From Sphingomonas sp. (lineage in GTDB: Bacteria; Pseudomonadota; Alphaproteobacteria; Sphingomonadales; Sphingomonadaceae): a DNA stretch of 48,695 bases. The stretch covers positions 1 through 48,695 of the forward strand of contig NZ_JAIERS010000022.1 of NCBI RefSeq assembly GCF_019746665.1, read 5' to 3'. The notes beneath the pieces were generated by a model that saw only the letters and a list, made by a program, of their open reading frames with translations, did no database searches and was not told where the DNA came from. Positions 24,936 to 32,440 of this stretch are shown here, one piece after another. Each line of letters opens with the position of its first letter. Positions within the stretch are counted from its first letter, which is position 1. Both the position numbers and the translations under genes were made by a program.

Positions 24936-25805
24936 ATGTCCGCGACCGGCACGGCCGCACCCTCTGGCCCAATGCTGAGCAGGCGCGCGCTGGTTGGCGC
25001 CACGCTGGCCATGCCCGCCACCGCGATCCTCGCATCGGCGACCGCGCGCGCCGAGCCTTCCAAACCCGCGATGAAAGTCCGGCGGTTGCTATGGGCCGGT
25101 ATTCTCGTGGAAGTCGGGGACGTGGCCGTGTTCATCGACGCGGTCCCGCCCGAAACGAACGAACCCGCGCCGACCGATCTGTTCGACACCACCAAAGGGC
25201 AACGATTTGCGATCGTGACCCATTATCATGGCGATCATTTCGATCACGATCTTGTGCAGCAGAAACTTGGCGCGAACGGCACGCTGATCGCGCCGCGCGA
25301 AGCGGCGATGTTCATGGATTTGCGGTCGCTCAAGGTTCAGACCGCCGAAACCTGGCAGCCGGTCTTCTTGCCCCGCAACGGCGCCGACATCGTCGCGTGG
25401 CCTGTCCCCGCCGTTGATGGGTTTGGCGCCCCGCAATCTTCTTGGATCTTGGACGGTGCCGGCCGGCGCATTTTCCATGGCGGCGATACCCAATGGCACG
25501 GTAACTTCACCGCGATCGGCCGCGCCTACGGACCGTTCGATGCCGCCTTCCTTCCGATCAATGGCGCGCGCCAGAATGTCGGCCGCTTTGTCGACGCCGG
25601 CATCCCCGCCGTGTTGACCCCCGAACAGGCGGCAATCGCCGCGGAGCAGCTGCGCGCGAAGCTCATTGTCCCGATCCACTATGGGGGGAACGATCCGCCA
25701 TCGTACCTGGAGATCGACCATCCGCTTGAACGGTTACAGGCATCGGCGACCGCCAGAAGGCTGCCGGTGAAAACCCTGACGACGGGCGAAATCCTGACGC
25801 TGTGA
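24936..25805 (+). CDS. Tat-exported metallo-beta-lactamase-fold hydrolase
   Basis: The protein has 289 residues, starting at ATG 24936 with AAGGAG upstream. It has a twin-arginine-type signal (MLSRRALVGATLAMPATAIL, cut near ARAEP). The zinc motif HYHGDHFDHD (HxHxDH) follows IVTHYH, and later ligands appear in FHGGDTQWHG and VPIHYGG. It belongs to the L-ascorbate-lactonase/UlaG-like MBL-fold group. The substrate is unknown. It is 157 bp after the GST-VOC gene and may share its detoxification context. Confidence 0.87.
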   Translation: MSATGTAAPSGPMLSRRALVGATLAMPATAILASATARAEPSKPAMKVRRLLWAGILVEVGDVAVFIDAVPPETNEPAPTDLFDTTKGQRFAIVTHYHGDHFDHDLVQQKLGANGTLIAPREAAMFMDLRSLKVQTAETWQPVFLPRNGADIVAWPVPAVDGFGAPQSSWILDGAGRRIFHGGDTQWHGNFTAIGRAYGPFDAAFLPINGARQNVGRFVDAGIPAVLTPEQAAIAAEQLRAKLIVPIHYGGNDPPSYLEIDHPLERLQASATARRLPVKTLTTGEILTL

Positions 25806-25845
25806 CGCAACCCGGTTTCAACTGCCGCCGGGCGGGTATTGCGAT

Positions 25846-25861
25846 CCCGCGGAGACGCGGG
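25846..25861 (+). terminator. Hairpin downstream of the MBL-fold gene
   Basis: A perfect 6-bp stem CCCGCG/CGCGGG with a GAGA loop lies 40 bp after the stop codon. There is no clear U-tract, so termination is only probable. Confidence 0.45.
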
Positions 25862-26395
25862 TGTTCGCCTCGCACCGCGCGCTGAGCTCTGCAACGGAAG
25901 CGCGACGCCCCTTTATCCCTTCAACGCATGTATCGCGTCGTACCGATGTCGCGGCGGGCTGCGGCCATGATGTGGAATGGACGATTTGCGATGTCGCACC
26001 GGCATGAGCGGTAGTTAGCCAAGGGTGTGCGATTGGCCGCTACGCGCCCTGCAAGTCGCAGCTCGCCCGGCTTCACCGTAATCCCGAAAGCTGCCTCTAT
26101 TCAGGTTACGAGCAGGCATTACGGGCAGTAAATAATCGGACTTCTTGCGGGAGAAATTAAACGCGCTTCATTATAAGTTACCGACAATCGTGTCAGCTCT
26201 ACATGCTCAATGAAGTTTTTCTACCGCCCGATGCTTTCTCGACAACGCTGGCCCTCAGGGAACGTCGCGCAGTACGGGCCGTCGAGGCATTGTCTGAAAG
26301 GCCGGACCGAAGCCGTGTCCGGTTGGTCCTTGAGGTCGCCAGGCGCGAGTGACGAACTCGGGCCGCCGCCCTGGTGCCTGCGGACGGTCGCCTCA
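25862..26395. other. Intergenic stretch with no confident gene
   Basis: About 530 bp between the MBL-fold gene and the antiporter remnant. The middle (26100-26210) is AT-richer. A 49-codon frame (ATG 26203 to TGA 26352, basic and Arg-rich, starting MLNEVFLPPDAF) is possible, but its codon positions are not strongly GC-biased and it has no family, so I do not call it. Nothing else is recognisable. Confidence 0.4.
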
Positions 26396-27066
26396 TCACG
26401 CGAATTCGCCCCGGCGTAGCTGCCAGCGATCGACCAGTCGTAGCGCTGGCGTCACCGTAATGCCGTGCAGCAGGATCGACGCGAGCACGACGCCGCCAAC
26501 GATCGACCAGAGCCGGTGCGGGTCGGGGAATGAGGCATGGTTGAGCGCAAAGGCAAGATAATAGATCGAGCCCATCCCGCGGATGCCGAAAAAGGAAATC
26601 ACCAGCTGCTCGCGCCAAGGCAGCCTCGATCCGGCCAGGCTGAGCAGGCCCGCAGCGGGGCCCACGATCAGCAGGAGTCCCGCGACAAACAGAAGCATCC
26701 ACCAGTCAAACCCGGCAAGCAGCCCGCCGAAGGCCACGATGCCTCCGAACAGCACCAGCAGCGACATCATCAGCAGTCGCTCCGTTTCCTCGGCGAAGCT
26801 ATATAGCCGATCGTGATAATCATGATCCCGACTGGCGTTGCGCAGCGTCAGCGCCGACACGAACACGGCCAGGAAGCCGAACCCGCCCAACAGCTCGGCC
26901 ACGGCATATGCGAGCAGCGTCATCGCTAGTGCGACAAAGCCGTCGCCGGTGCGTGACAGATTGGCAGCGACAGCGGCGCTTAGCGCAGCGGCAGCCATGC
27001 CGTCATCAGCACCAGCGCACCGGCTCCGGCCAGAAGAAGCACATAAAGCGCGTGCGATAGCATCAT
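26396..27066 (-). pseudogene. NhaP-type Na+(K+)/H+ antiporter with internal deletion and frameshift
   Basis: The N-terminal piece starts at ATG 27066 behind AAGGAAGCC. It reads MMLSHALYVLLAGAGALVLM, the usual first helix of CPA1 antiporters, and then hits TAA at about 26983. Another frame (from 26998) continues with the C-terminal half: LSRTGDGFVALAMTLLAY, GFGFLAVFVSALTLR, ERLLMMSLLVLFGG and ISFFGIRGMGSIYYL. The central helices with the ion-binding aspartates are missing. Intact relatives are roughly twice as long. This is a deletion remnant and cannot work as an antiporter. Confidence 0.75.
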
Positions 27067-27088
27067 CGGCTTCCTTGGGCGATTGCGC

Positions 27089-28219
27089 TCAGCGCATGAG
27101 CCCTGCGGCGCGCAATGCACTCTCGATGATTTGGCCAACGCCTGCCGTGCCTGGCTGGACCCCTGACATAATGGCGCGCGCGGCTAGGGGCGAGGGCGCT
27201 GGTGCCGGGCGCGATCGGACAGCGACGGCCCGGTCGGCGCCATCTTCCTTTGCCGCTGTGATCAGGCCCCAGGCTTGCGCGATGCGGCGGGTCGATGAAA
27301 TGCCGGCTTCGAGCATATAGGCACCGACCGCGCCGCACGCCTCCTCCCCGGCGGTGCTGAGCGGGGTGCCGTGGCCAAGGCCTGGAAGGCAATATTCCTC
27401 GATCGCGTCACGCCCATCGGCATCACGCCAGACGCGGCGGACATGGCTTTCGCGTTTTTCGACGACACTGGGCTCGGCGGGAACGCGATGGAGCGCGCGC
27501 CATTGCGCGACGATCAGCGCCGCGTTGGCGTGATCGACGGTCGCGTCACGATCGCCGTGCCATACCGATATTGTCGGCCAAGGACCGCGATGGTCAGACG
27601 CCGCGGTGACGAGCGCGCCGAGCGCCGCGGCCTCGGGACCGCCATGCGCCCGCATGCGATCGAACGCTTCCGGCACCGAATGGGCGGTGCCAAAGGGCAA
27701 ACCGGCGATGATCGCGCCGCCGGCGAACACCTCGGGATAGGTGGCGAGCATCACCGAGGCCATCGCGCCGCCCGCCGAAAGGCCCGTCACGTAAATGCGG
27801 GTGGGGTCTATGCCATGCTCGGCGACCATCGCGGCGATCATCTGGCGGATGGACTGCGCCTCACCCGCATCGCGGCGGGTGTCGCCCGCGCTGAACCAGT
27901 TGAAGCACAGATTGGCGTTGTTGCCGCGTTGCTGTTCGGGAAAGAGCAGTGCGAAGCCGTGCTCATCCGCCAAGTGCGACCAGCCCGAGCCGTGATCGTA
28001 GCTCGCTGCATTTTGCGTGCAGCCATGCAGCACGACCACCAGTGCCGGCGACGCCCGCAGCGATGGGGGCACATAGCAACGTCCAAGCAGCGCGCCTGGG
28101 TTGGAACCGAAGGATGCGAGGTCTGTCAGCCGATCATCGTCGGCCGTGCCGCCACCAAAGACCGGCATGCCCGCGCGCAACGCAGCGAGGCGATGGAGGG
28201 TATCGTTCAATGTACGCAT
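27089..28219 (-). CDS. PHB depolymerase-family esterase
   Basis: The protein has 376 residues starting at ATG 28219 behind GGGAG. It is an alpha/beta hydrolase of the extracellular polyhydroxybutyrate-depolymerase/LpqC family. It has the oxyanion segment VVVLHGCTQNAASYD, the nucleophile elbow GLSAGGAM (Ser), VWHGDRDATVD (acid) and LGHGTPL (His). There is no clear signal peptide, and the N-terminus (MRTLNDTLHRLAALRAG) matches the cytosolic subgroup. A low-complexity tail follows residue 320. The antiporter remnant follows immediately. Confidence 0.87.
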   Translation of the reverse strand: MRTLNDTLHRLAALRAGMPVFGGGTADDDRLTDLASFGSNPGALLGRCYVPPSLRASPALVVVLHGCTQNAASYDHGSGWSHLADEHGFALLFPEQQRGNNANLCFNWFSAGDTRRDAGEAQSIRQMIAAMVAEHGIDPTRIYVTGLSAGGAMASVMLATYPEVFAGGAIIAGLPFGTAHSVPEAFDRMRAHGGPEAAALGALVTAASDHRGPWPTISVWHGDRDATVDHANAALIVAQWRALHRVPAEPSVVEKRESHVRRVWRDADGRDAIEEYCLPGLGHGTPLSTAGEEACGAVGAYMLEAGISSTRRIAQAWGLITAAKEDGADRAVAVRSRPAPAPSPLAARAIMSGVQPGTAGVGQIIESALRAAGLMR

Positions 28220-28577
28220 CGTCTGTCTCCCGGCCACGGCGAAAGCCCTGACATGCTGTTTAACCTCCCGAAAGCGGGATTTGCTGCGCTGCACAATGTC
28301 GTACCCCAAAGCTTCGCGGCAAGGCCTAGGCAGTCAATATTTGAAGATTGAGCGATTGTGGCTGGCGCTGGGATAGGGGCGCCCCCATATCGTTCCCATC
28401 GGGCTGCCCTTTTCGAGCTTGGCCGCGACTGGGGGTGATCGATGCCCCCGCTCCGACGCGGCGCCTCGATGATGCATCTTGTCTCGGCAAACCTTCCGGC
28501 GCGGCCGCCGCATCCCGCTTCGGTTGCCCGCCAGCATCACGCGCGCTCCGCGACACCCTTTCCGAGGAGATCGACAC
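28220..28577. other. Intergenic stretch, no gene recognised
   Basis: The 358 bp between the divergent esterase and small basic protein presumably hold both promoters. A short inverted repeat (CTCCCGAAAGCGGGA, near 28265-28280) lies on the esterase side. I see no ORF with family support. Confidence 0.4.
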
Positions 28578-28706
28578 ATGGCCAAGGGCCAACAACGCGG
28601 CAATCGCGAAGCGCGCAAACCGAAAAAGCCAGAGCCGCCGAAGCAGAATGCCTCCAACCCTTCGTTAAAGGGCAACCCGCCTGCGGAACCGCCCAGAAAG
28701 GGCTGA
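28578..28706 (+). CDS. Small basic Lys/Pro-rich protein
   Basis: A 42-residue product beginning MAKGQQRGNREARKPKK and ending PPAEPPRKG. ATG 28578 has a GAGGAG ribosome site 8 bp upstream. It resembles a small hypothetical protein common in sphingomonads and other alphaproteobacteria. It is highly charged and probably disordered. The function is unknown; nucleic-acid association is possible from its charge. Confidence 0.72.
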   Translation: MAKGQQRGNREARKPKKPEPPKQNASNPSLKGNPPAEPPRKG

Positions 28707-28711
28707 GCTCC

Positions 28712-28999
28712 ATGCCTCCAGCGAAAGTCCCCGTCATGCAGCCATCAGTAACCTTATGCCGCGCCCAGGAAGCGCATCACGAAGCGATCGCGCGCAACGC
28801 GACGCTCGACAATGTCCGCTTGGTTGCCCAATCGGCCGCCGCCGCCTGGGCCAAGGAAGGGCTTGCGGCTCATGCGCGCGAAGAGCGCCAACAACGCGTC
28901 GTCGCGTTCAGGGAGCTCAACCGCACGTCGCGGAATCCGGCCAACGACTGGAATAGCCTCAGCGAAAATCCCGATCGGGGCTACGCCGACGCGGGGTGA
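28712..28999 (+). CDS. Small helical sphingomonad protein
   Basis: The 95-residue product starts at ATG 28712, only 5 bp after the preceding small gene, so the two are co-transcribed. It has a helical N-half (RAQEAHHEAIARNATLDNVR, then AAAAWAKEG) and a C-terminal motif DWNSLSENPDRGYADAG. Its N-half is related to the 69-residue protein at 31668-31877. The family is uncharacterised. Confidence 0.65.
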   Translation: MPPAKVPVMQPSVTLCRAQEAHHEAIARNATLDNVRLVAQSAAAAWAKEGLAAHAREERQQRVVAFRELNRTSRNPANDWNSLSENPDRGYADAG

Positions 29000-29086
29000 G
29001 CGGCCGTATCAGCCGCATCGTCTGGCAAGCGCAAGGGGCGGGCGGCGGCCGGTTAGAGCGATGTAACCGGATTGGGAGGACAGAGC

Positions 29087-29254
29087 GTGGAACTTCGATT
29101 GATCATCGCCTACGGCCTGATCGCCGCGATGGCGCTGGGCGCCGTGGTCTTCGTCGCCTATCGAATGTATAATACGCCCGCGCGGGCCTACCGGCGCCGC
29201 ACGCGCCAGGAACAGCGCGCTTACGATGCGCGTCGTGCGCCGACGGAACCTTGA
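29087..29254 (+). CDS. Small single-pass membrane protein
   Basis: A 55-residue product from GTG 29087, preceded by GGGAGG 8 bp upstream. A single transmembrane helix (LIIAYGLIAAMALGAVVFVAY) is followed by a very basic cytoplasmic tail (RRRTRQEQR). No family is recognised. It is part of a run of tiny sphingomonad-type genes. Confidence 0.6.
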   Translation: MELRLIIAYGLIAAMALGAVVFVAYRMYNTPARAYRRRTRQEQRAYDARRAPTEP

Positions 29255-29281
29255 TCCAGGCCGTCGGCGCCGCGACCTCGG

Positions 29282-29473
29282 CTAGTCCTTGTCGTTGGCG
29301 GTGTTCGCGTCGCGCTTCGCCTGAGCAATCGCGTCGCTCAATTTGGCATAGCGATAATCGCGGTAATGGAAGATATCGGCGGGCACGCGCGTGATCCCGT
29401 ATCGAACCATTTCCGCGTCGACCCCCTCTTGGCCGGTTCCGCCATCGGGGGCTTCCCCCTCACCCGCGCTCAT
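29282..29473 (-). CDS. Small conserved hypothetical protein (YGITRVPADIFHY family)
   Basis: The 63-residue product has a core EMVRYGITRVPADIFHYRDY and LSDAIAQAKRD, motifs I recognise from small sphingomonad hypothetical proteins. ATG 29473 overlaps the stop of the upstream gene (ATGA), so the two are translationally coupled. The function is unknown. Confidence 0.65.
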   Translation of the reverse strand: MSAGEGEAPDGGTGQEGVDAEMVRYGITRVPADIFHYRDYRYAKLSDAIAQAKRDANTANDKD

Positions 29474-29724
29474 TCGGCGGCCAATGCGTCGCTCACCCGC
29501 ATCGCGGCGAGTTCCTCGGTCATCCGGCGCAGCACGCGCGTACGGTGCTGATAGGTATTGTGCCGCTCGCCCACGCGGCCGTTGCTGAAATCGCTCGACA
29601 AGGCGGCGGACATGTCGGCGAGCGCCACTTCCAGCGCGTCGGCGTTTGCTCCGGGAAGCGCCGGCGCCGTTATCGATACAGGTTGCTGGTGCTTGGCGGA
29701 CATGATGTTTTGATGGTTTGGCAT
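29470..29724 (-). CDS. Small hypothetical protein
   Basis: The 84-residue product starts at ATG 29724 behind GGAGGAG. It is mostly helical (DALEVALADMSAALSSDF, then RTRVLRRMTEELAAMRVSDAL). No family is recognised. It is the first gene of a two-gene unit coupled by ATGA overlap to the next small protein. Confidence 0.65.
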   Translation of the reverse strand: MPNHQNIMSAKHQQPVSITAPALPGANADALEVALADMSAALSSDFSNGRVGERHNTYQHRTRVLRRMTEELAAMRVSDALAAE

Positions 29725-30134
29725 CGCGTGTCTCCTCCATAGAGCGGGAGCACGGACCATCTCTCAGTCGCGACGGCGCTCGGGGCAGGTGTCGCGATGC
29801 GTGCTATATGGGGTGGGGACCGCACGGTCGATAGAGGCGATGGGAATATCCGGCTGATTCTAACCGCCAACAGATGCAAACATATGCTTGGGAGGGGCGA
29901 TTTAAGTCGCAATGCGCGGTCTGCGCCCTTGACCGTCACTGCGCTTGGGCAGAAGCTGCGCTGAGACTCGGCGGAAGCGGCGAGCCGCGTCGACGCCTGG
30001 ATAGTTTGCCGAGAATGAAGGGCACCGCGATCCACGGGTCTGGCGGCAATCCGGCGGCGATCGGTCGAGAAACGAAATTGGTTGCCGGCAAAGGCGTTGA
30101 GATGACGGCAATCTGATCGTCACGCCGTTCGGGA
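29725..30134. other. Intergenic stretch, no gene recognised
   Basis: About 410 bp between a minus-strand pair and the BLUF gene, expected to carry promoters for both. An 80-codon plus frame at 29874-30116 has no clear ribosome site or family and is not called. Confidence 0.4.
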
Positions 30135-31196
30135 GTGGGGGACTTGACAGCACAAACCGATAGCTTCGCGCCCAATCCGTCCGACTGGCTTGCCTGCTTG
30201 ACGTACAAGAGTGTGGCGACCGCAGCGCCCAGCAACCACGATCTCGATCAGATGGTCGCCAAGGCGCGCGCACGGAACCGTAGCCTTCAGGTAACCGGGA
30301 TGCTGTTGTTCGAGAATGGTCGGTTCCTCCAAACGCTTGAAGGCCCCGCCAAGTCGATGCGGGCGCTGTGGTCATCGATCCAACGCGACAACCGGCACGA
30401 CCATATCGAAGTATTGAGCGAGCATATCGCCAGCGCCCGGTTGTTCACCAACTGGGATTTGCTGGTCGATGGTCGCTTCGATCATCTGGCGCCGGTTCGT
30501 GTCGCGGCGTCGTCCGCGCCTGCCGCTGTCGAGGCGCATATCGCCCGTCTGGTCGACCTGGCGCTCAACGCCGATGATCTTGGCCTCAACGCCGCGATCG
30601 CCGAATTCGGCGAACAAGGCTGGACGGCCGATGCGATTGTCACCTTGTTGATCGAACCCGCCGCGCGGGCGCTGGGCGATGCGTGGCTGGAAGACGCCTG
30701 CACGGAAATCGACCTGACGATCGGATTGAGCATGCTTCAGCTGGCCGGGCATACGGCCCGCCAGAACCATTCGATGCACACCATTCGTGCCAGCCGATAC
30801 AGGATCCTGCTGGCGACCGCCCCAGGCGAGCAGCACATGCTGGGCACCTCGCTGCTGGCGGACCAGTTCTTCGATCATGGCTGGCACGTCGACATGGCTT
30901 TTCCGGACAGCGACGAAGCGCTCGCCAACCAGATCGAGGCGGAGCGCCCCGATGCGGTGGATATTGGCCTGTCCGATGCCTGCCCGCGGCGGCACGCGCT
31001 CGCCAATCTGCGCGCGACTGTCCAGCACAGCCGGCTGCTCGGCGCGGCGCATCCGACGGTCGTGTCCGTCGGTGGCCGGCTGTTCGCCGAAGCGGCCGCA
31101 ACCGCCATGTCGGTGGGCGCGGATCATGCGCGCAAGGGCCTCGCCGGCACCAGCATCCGCATCGCCGAGCTGGTGAAGCGCAATCGAACCTCCTGA
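30135..31196 (+). CDS. BLUF blue-light sensor with B12-binding-like (SCHIC) domain
   Basis: The protein has about 353 residues from GTG 30135; TTG 30144 is an alternative. Residues 18-110 are a BLUF flavin photoreceptor: Y24, N48 and Q66 keep the spacing of AppA Y21/N45/Q63. Residues 120-350 look like the cobalamin-binding-type SCHIC domain of AppA, with helical IEPAARALGDAWLE, GEQHMLG (the DxHxxG-like position keeps His) and VVSVGGRLFAE. It probably signals light or redox state to a transcription partner, as AppA does with PpsR, but no partner gene is nearby. Confidence 0.85.
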   Translation: MGDLTAQTDSFAPNPSDWLACLTYKSVATAAPSNHDLDQMVAKARARNRSLQVTGMLLFENGRFLQTLEGPAKSMRALWSSIQRDNRHDHIEVLSEHIASARLFTNWDLLVDGRFDHLAPVRVAASSAPAAVEAHIARLVDLALNADDLGLNAAIAEFGEQGWTADAIVTLLIEPAARALGDAWLEDACTEIDLTIGLSMLQLAGHTARQNHSMHTIRASRYRILLATAPGEQHMLGTSLLADQFFDHGWHVDMAFPDSDEALANQIEAERPDAVDIGLSDACPRRHALANLRATVQHSRLLGAAHPTVVSVGGRLFAEAAATAMSVGADHARKGLAGTSIRIAELVKRNRTS

Positions 31197-31391
31197 AATC
31201 GCGGCCGATCGCCTAAACGCCGTCGCCGACGCCTCGGCGATTGCAATGCGTCGCGCGGCCCCCCATATTCCAGAAGCTACAGTCGCAAATCGACGGTCTT
31301 CGGAGCTTTGCGGCCCCCTTTTCCTTCAGTCTGCACCGAGGCACCGGGCAATCCGGTTGTCGGCTTGCCCCATCAGGAAAAGGAACGCCGC

Positions 31392-31604
31392 ATGAGCACC
31401 ATTGGCACCGTGAAATTCTTCAACGCGCAAAAAGGCTATGGCTTTATCGCCCCCGATGGTGGCGATGGCGATGCCTTCGTGCACATCAGTGCCGTCGAGC
31501 GCGCCGGCATGGCCACGCTGCAGCAAAATCAGCGCATTTCATACGATCTGGAACGGGACAAGCGCGGCAAGTCGTCCGCCGTCAATCTGTCGACCGTCGA
31601 CTGA
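31392..31604 (+). CDS. Cold-shock domain protein (CspA family)
   Basis: The 70-residue product starts at ATG 31392 behind AAAAGGAA. It is an S1-like beta-barrel with both RNA-binding motifs: RNP1 KGYGFIAP and RNP2 DAFVHISAV. It is a single-stranded nucleic-acid chaperone. The upstream region of nearly 200 bp may give the long 5' leader usual for this family. Confidence 0.93.
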   Translation: MSTIGTVKFFNAQKGYGFIAPDGGDGDAFVHISAVERAGMATLQQNQRISYDLERDKRGKSSAVNLSTVD

Positions 31605-31667
31605 TCGACCGCACAGGGCGGGCGGCGCGCCTCGGGGCGCCGCCCATCCTTCAGGAAGGAAGCATCG

Positions 31668-31877
31668 TTGAGCACTCTTGTCGCCACCTATCGCGCGCAT
31701 GCCGCGCGCGCGGCAGCGGAAGCCAAGGCGACCGATCTCGAAAATGTTCGCGAGCGAAGCCTTCGCGCCGCGCGTGCTTGGAATGAGATCGCCGATCGTC
31801 AGGACCGCTCCGATCAAGCGCGCCTCGCGCGGGAGGCGGATAGTCTCGCCGCTAGGGGCGGTCCAGTCGCATCTTGA
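31668..31877 (+). CDS. Small helical sphingomonad protein, second copy
   Basis: The 69-residue product starts at TTG 31668 behind AGGAAGGA. It is a helical protein (RAHAARAAAEAKATDLENVRE, then AARAWNEIADRQDR). It shares the pattern of Ala-rich helix, A-T-x-x-N-V-R and A-A-x-A-W with the protein at 28712-28999. It lies 63 bp downstream of the cold-shock gene, probably co-transcribed. Its 3' end overlaps the convergent response-regulator gene by 26 bp. Confidence 0.65.
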   Translation: MSTLVATYRAHAARAAAEAKATDLENVRERSLRAARAWNEIADRQDRSDQARLAREADSLAARGGPVAS

Positions 31878-32226
31878 TCAGCGTCGCCGTCAGGGCAACG
31901 GGGTTGAACGGCTTGGCGAGGAACAGCGTCCCTTCGGGCAACTGACTTGGATCGGGCCGATGGTGGCCGGACACCAGGATCAAGCTGACCGACGGCCAAC
32001 ATTCATGGATGGCCTTGACCAGGCTCAGCCCATCCGACCCGGGCAGATCGACGTCGGAAAGCACCACGTCGATGTCGCGCCGGTGTTCGATCATCGACCA
32101 GGCGGTTTCGGCGTCGCCGGCCATCAGCGGCTCATATCCCGCATCCTCGGCCACATCGCAGGTCGCGATCAATTGGAGCGGCTCGTCCTCGACGACGAGG
32201 ATCAGCGGTCGGCCTGACTCAACCAT
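31852..32226 (-). CDS. Single-domain response regulator (CheY-like)
   Basis: About 124-126 residues; the start is ATG 32226 or TTG 32232. It is a stand-alone receiver domain: acidic pocket VVEDEP, phospho-acceptor Asp in LSDVDLPG, switch residue in LVSGH, and conserved Lys in LAKPF. There is no output domain. No histidine kinase is nearby. It is likely part of a light or stress phosphorelay. Confidence 0.88.
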   Translation of the reverse strand: MVESGRPLILVVEDEPLQLIATCDVAEDAGYEPLMAGDAETAWSMIEHRRDIDVVLSDVDLPGSDGLSLVKAIHECWPSVSLILVSGHHRPDPSQLPEGTLFLAKPFNPVALTATLIKMRLDRP

Positions 32227-32242
32227 TTGCAACGTCCCGTAG

Positions 32243-32265
32243 GATCACGCGCCTTGTGCGTGATC
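32243..32265. repeat. Inverted repeat upstream of the response regulator
   Basis: 8-bp perfect arms GATCACGC/GCGTGATC with a 7-nt loop, 17 bp upstream of the response-regulator start. It could be an operator or a bidirectional terminator. Confidence 0.45.
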
Positions 32266-32440
32266 GCTGCCGAAAGCGCTGGCATGGACGGTGATCCGAT
32301 CGGCGAGCTGTGATGGCTCAATGCTTGGTTCTGCTGGTCGTTCCTGCGGTTGCCAAGACGTTTTCGAGGCGCAGGGCCGTCGCACACCAGAACCGCGCCG
32401 ACGTTTCGAGCGCCGGATCACGGGCGCGCCCCGCTCACCG

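Noticed and set aside
26203..26352. 49-codon possible small gene
   Set aside because: It has no Shine-Dalgarno, no family, and codon use not matching genes of this genome.
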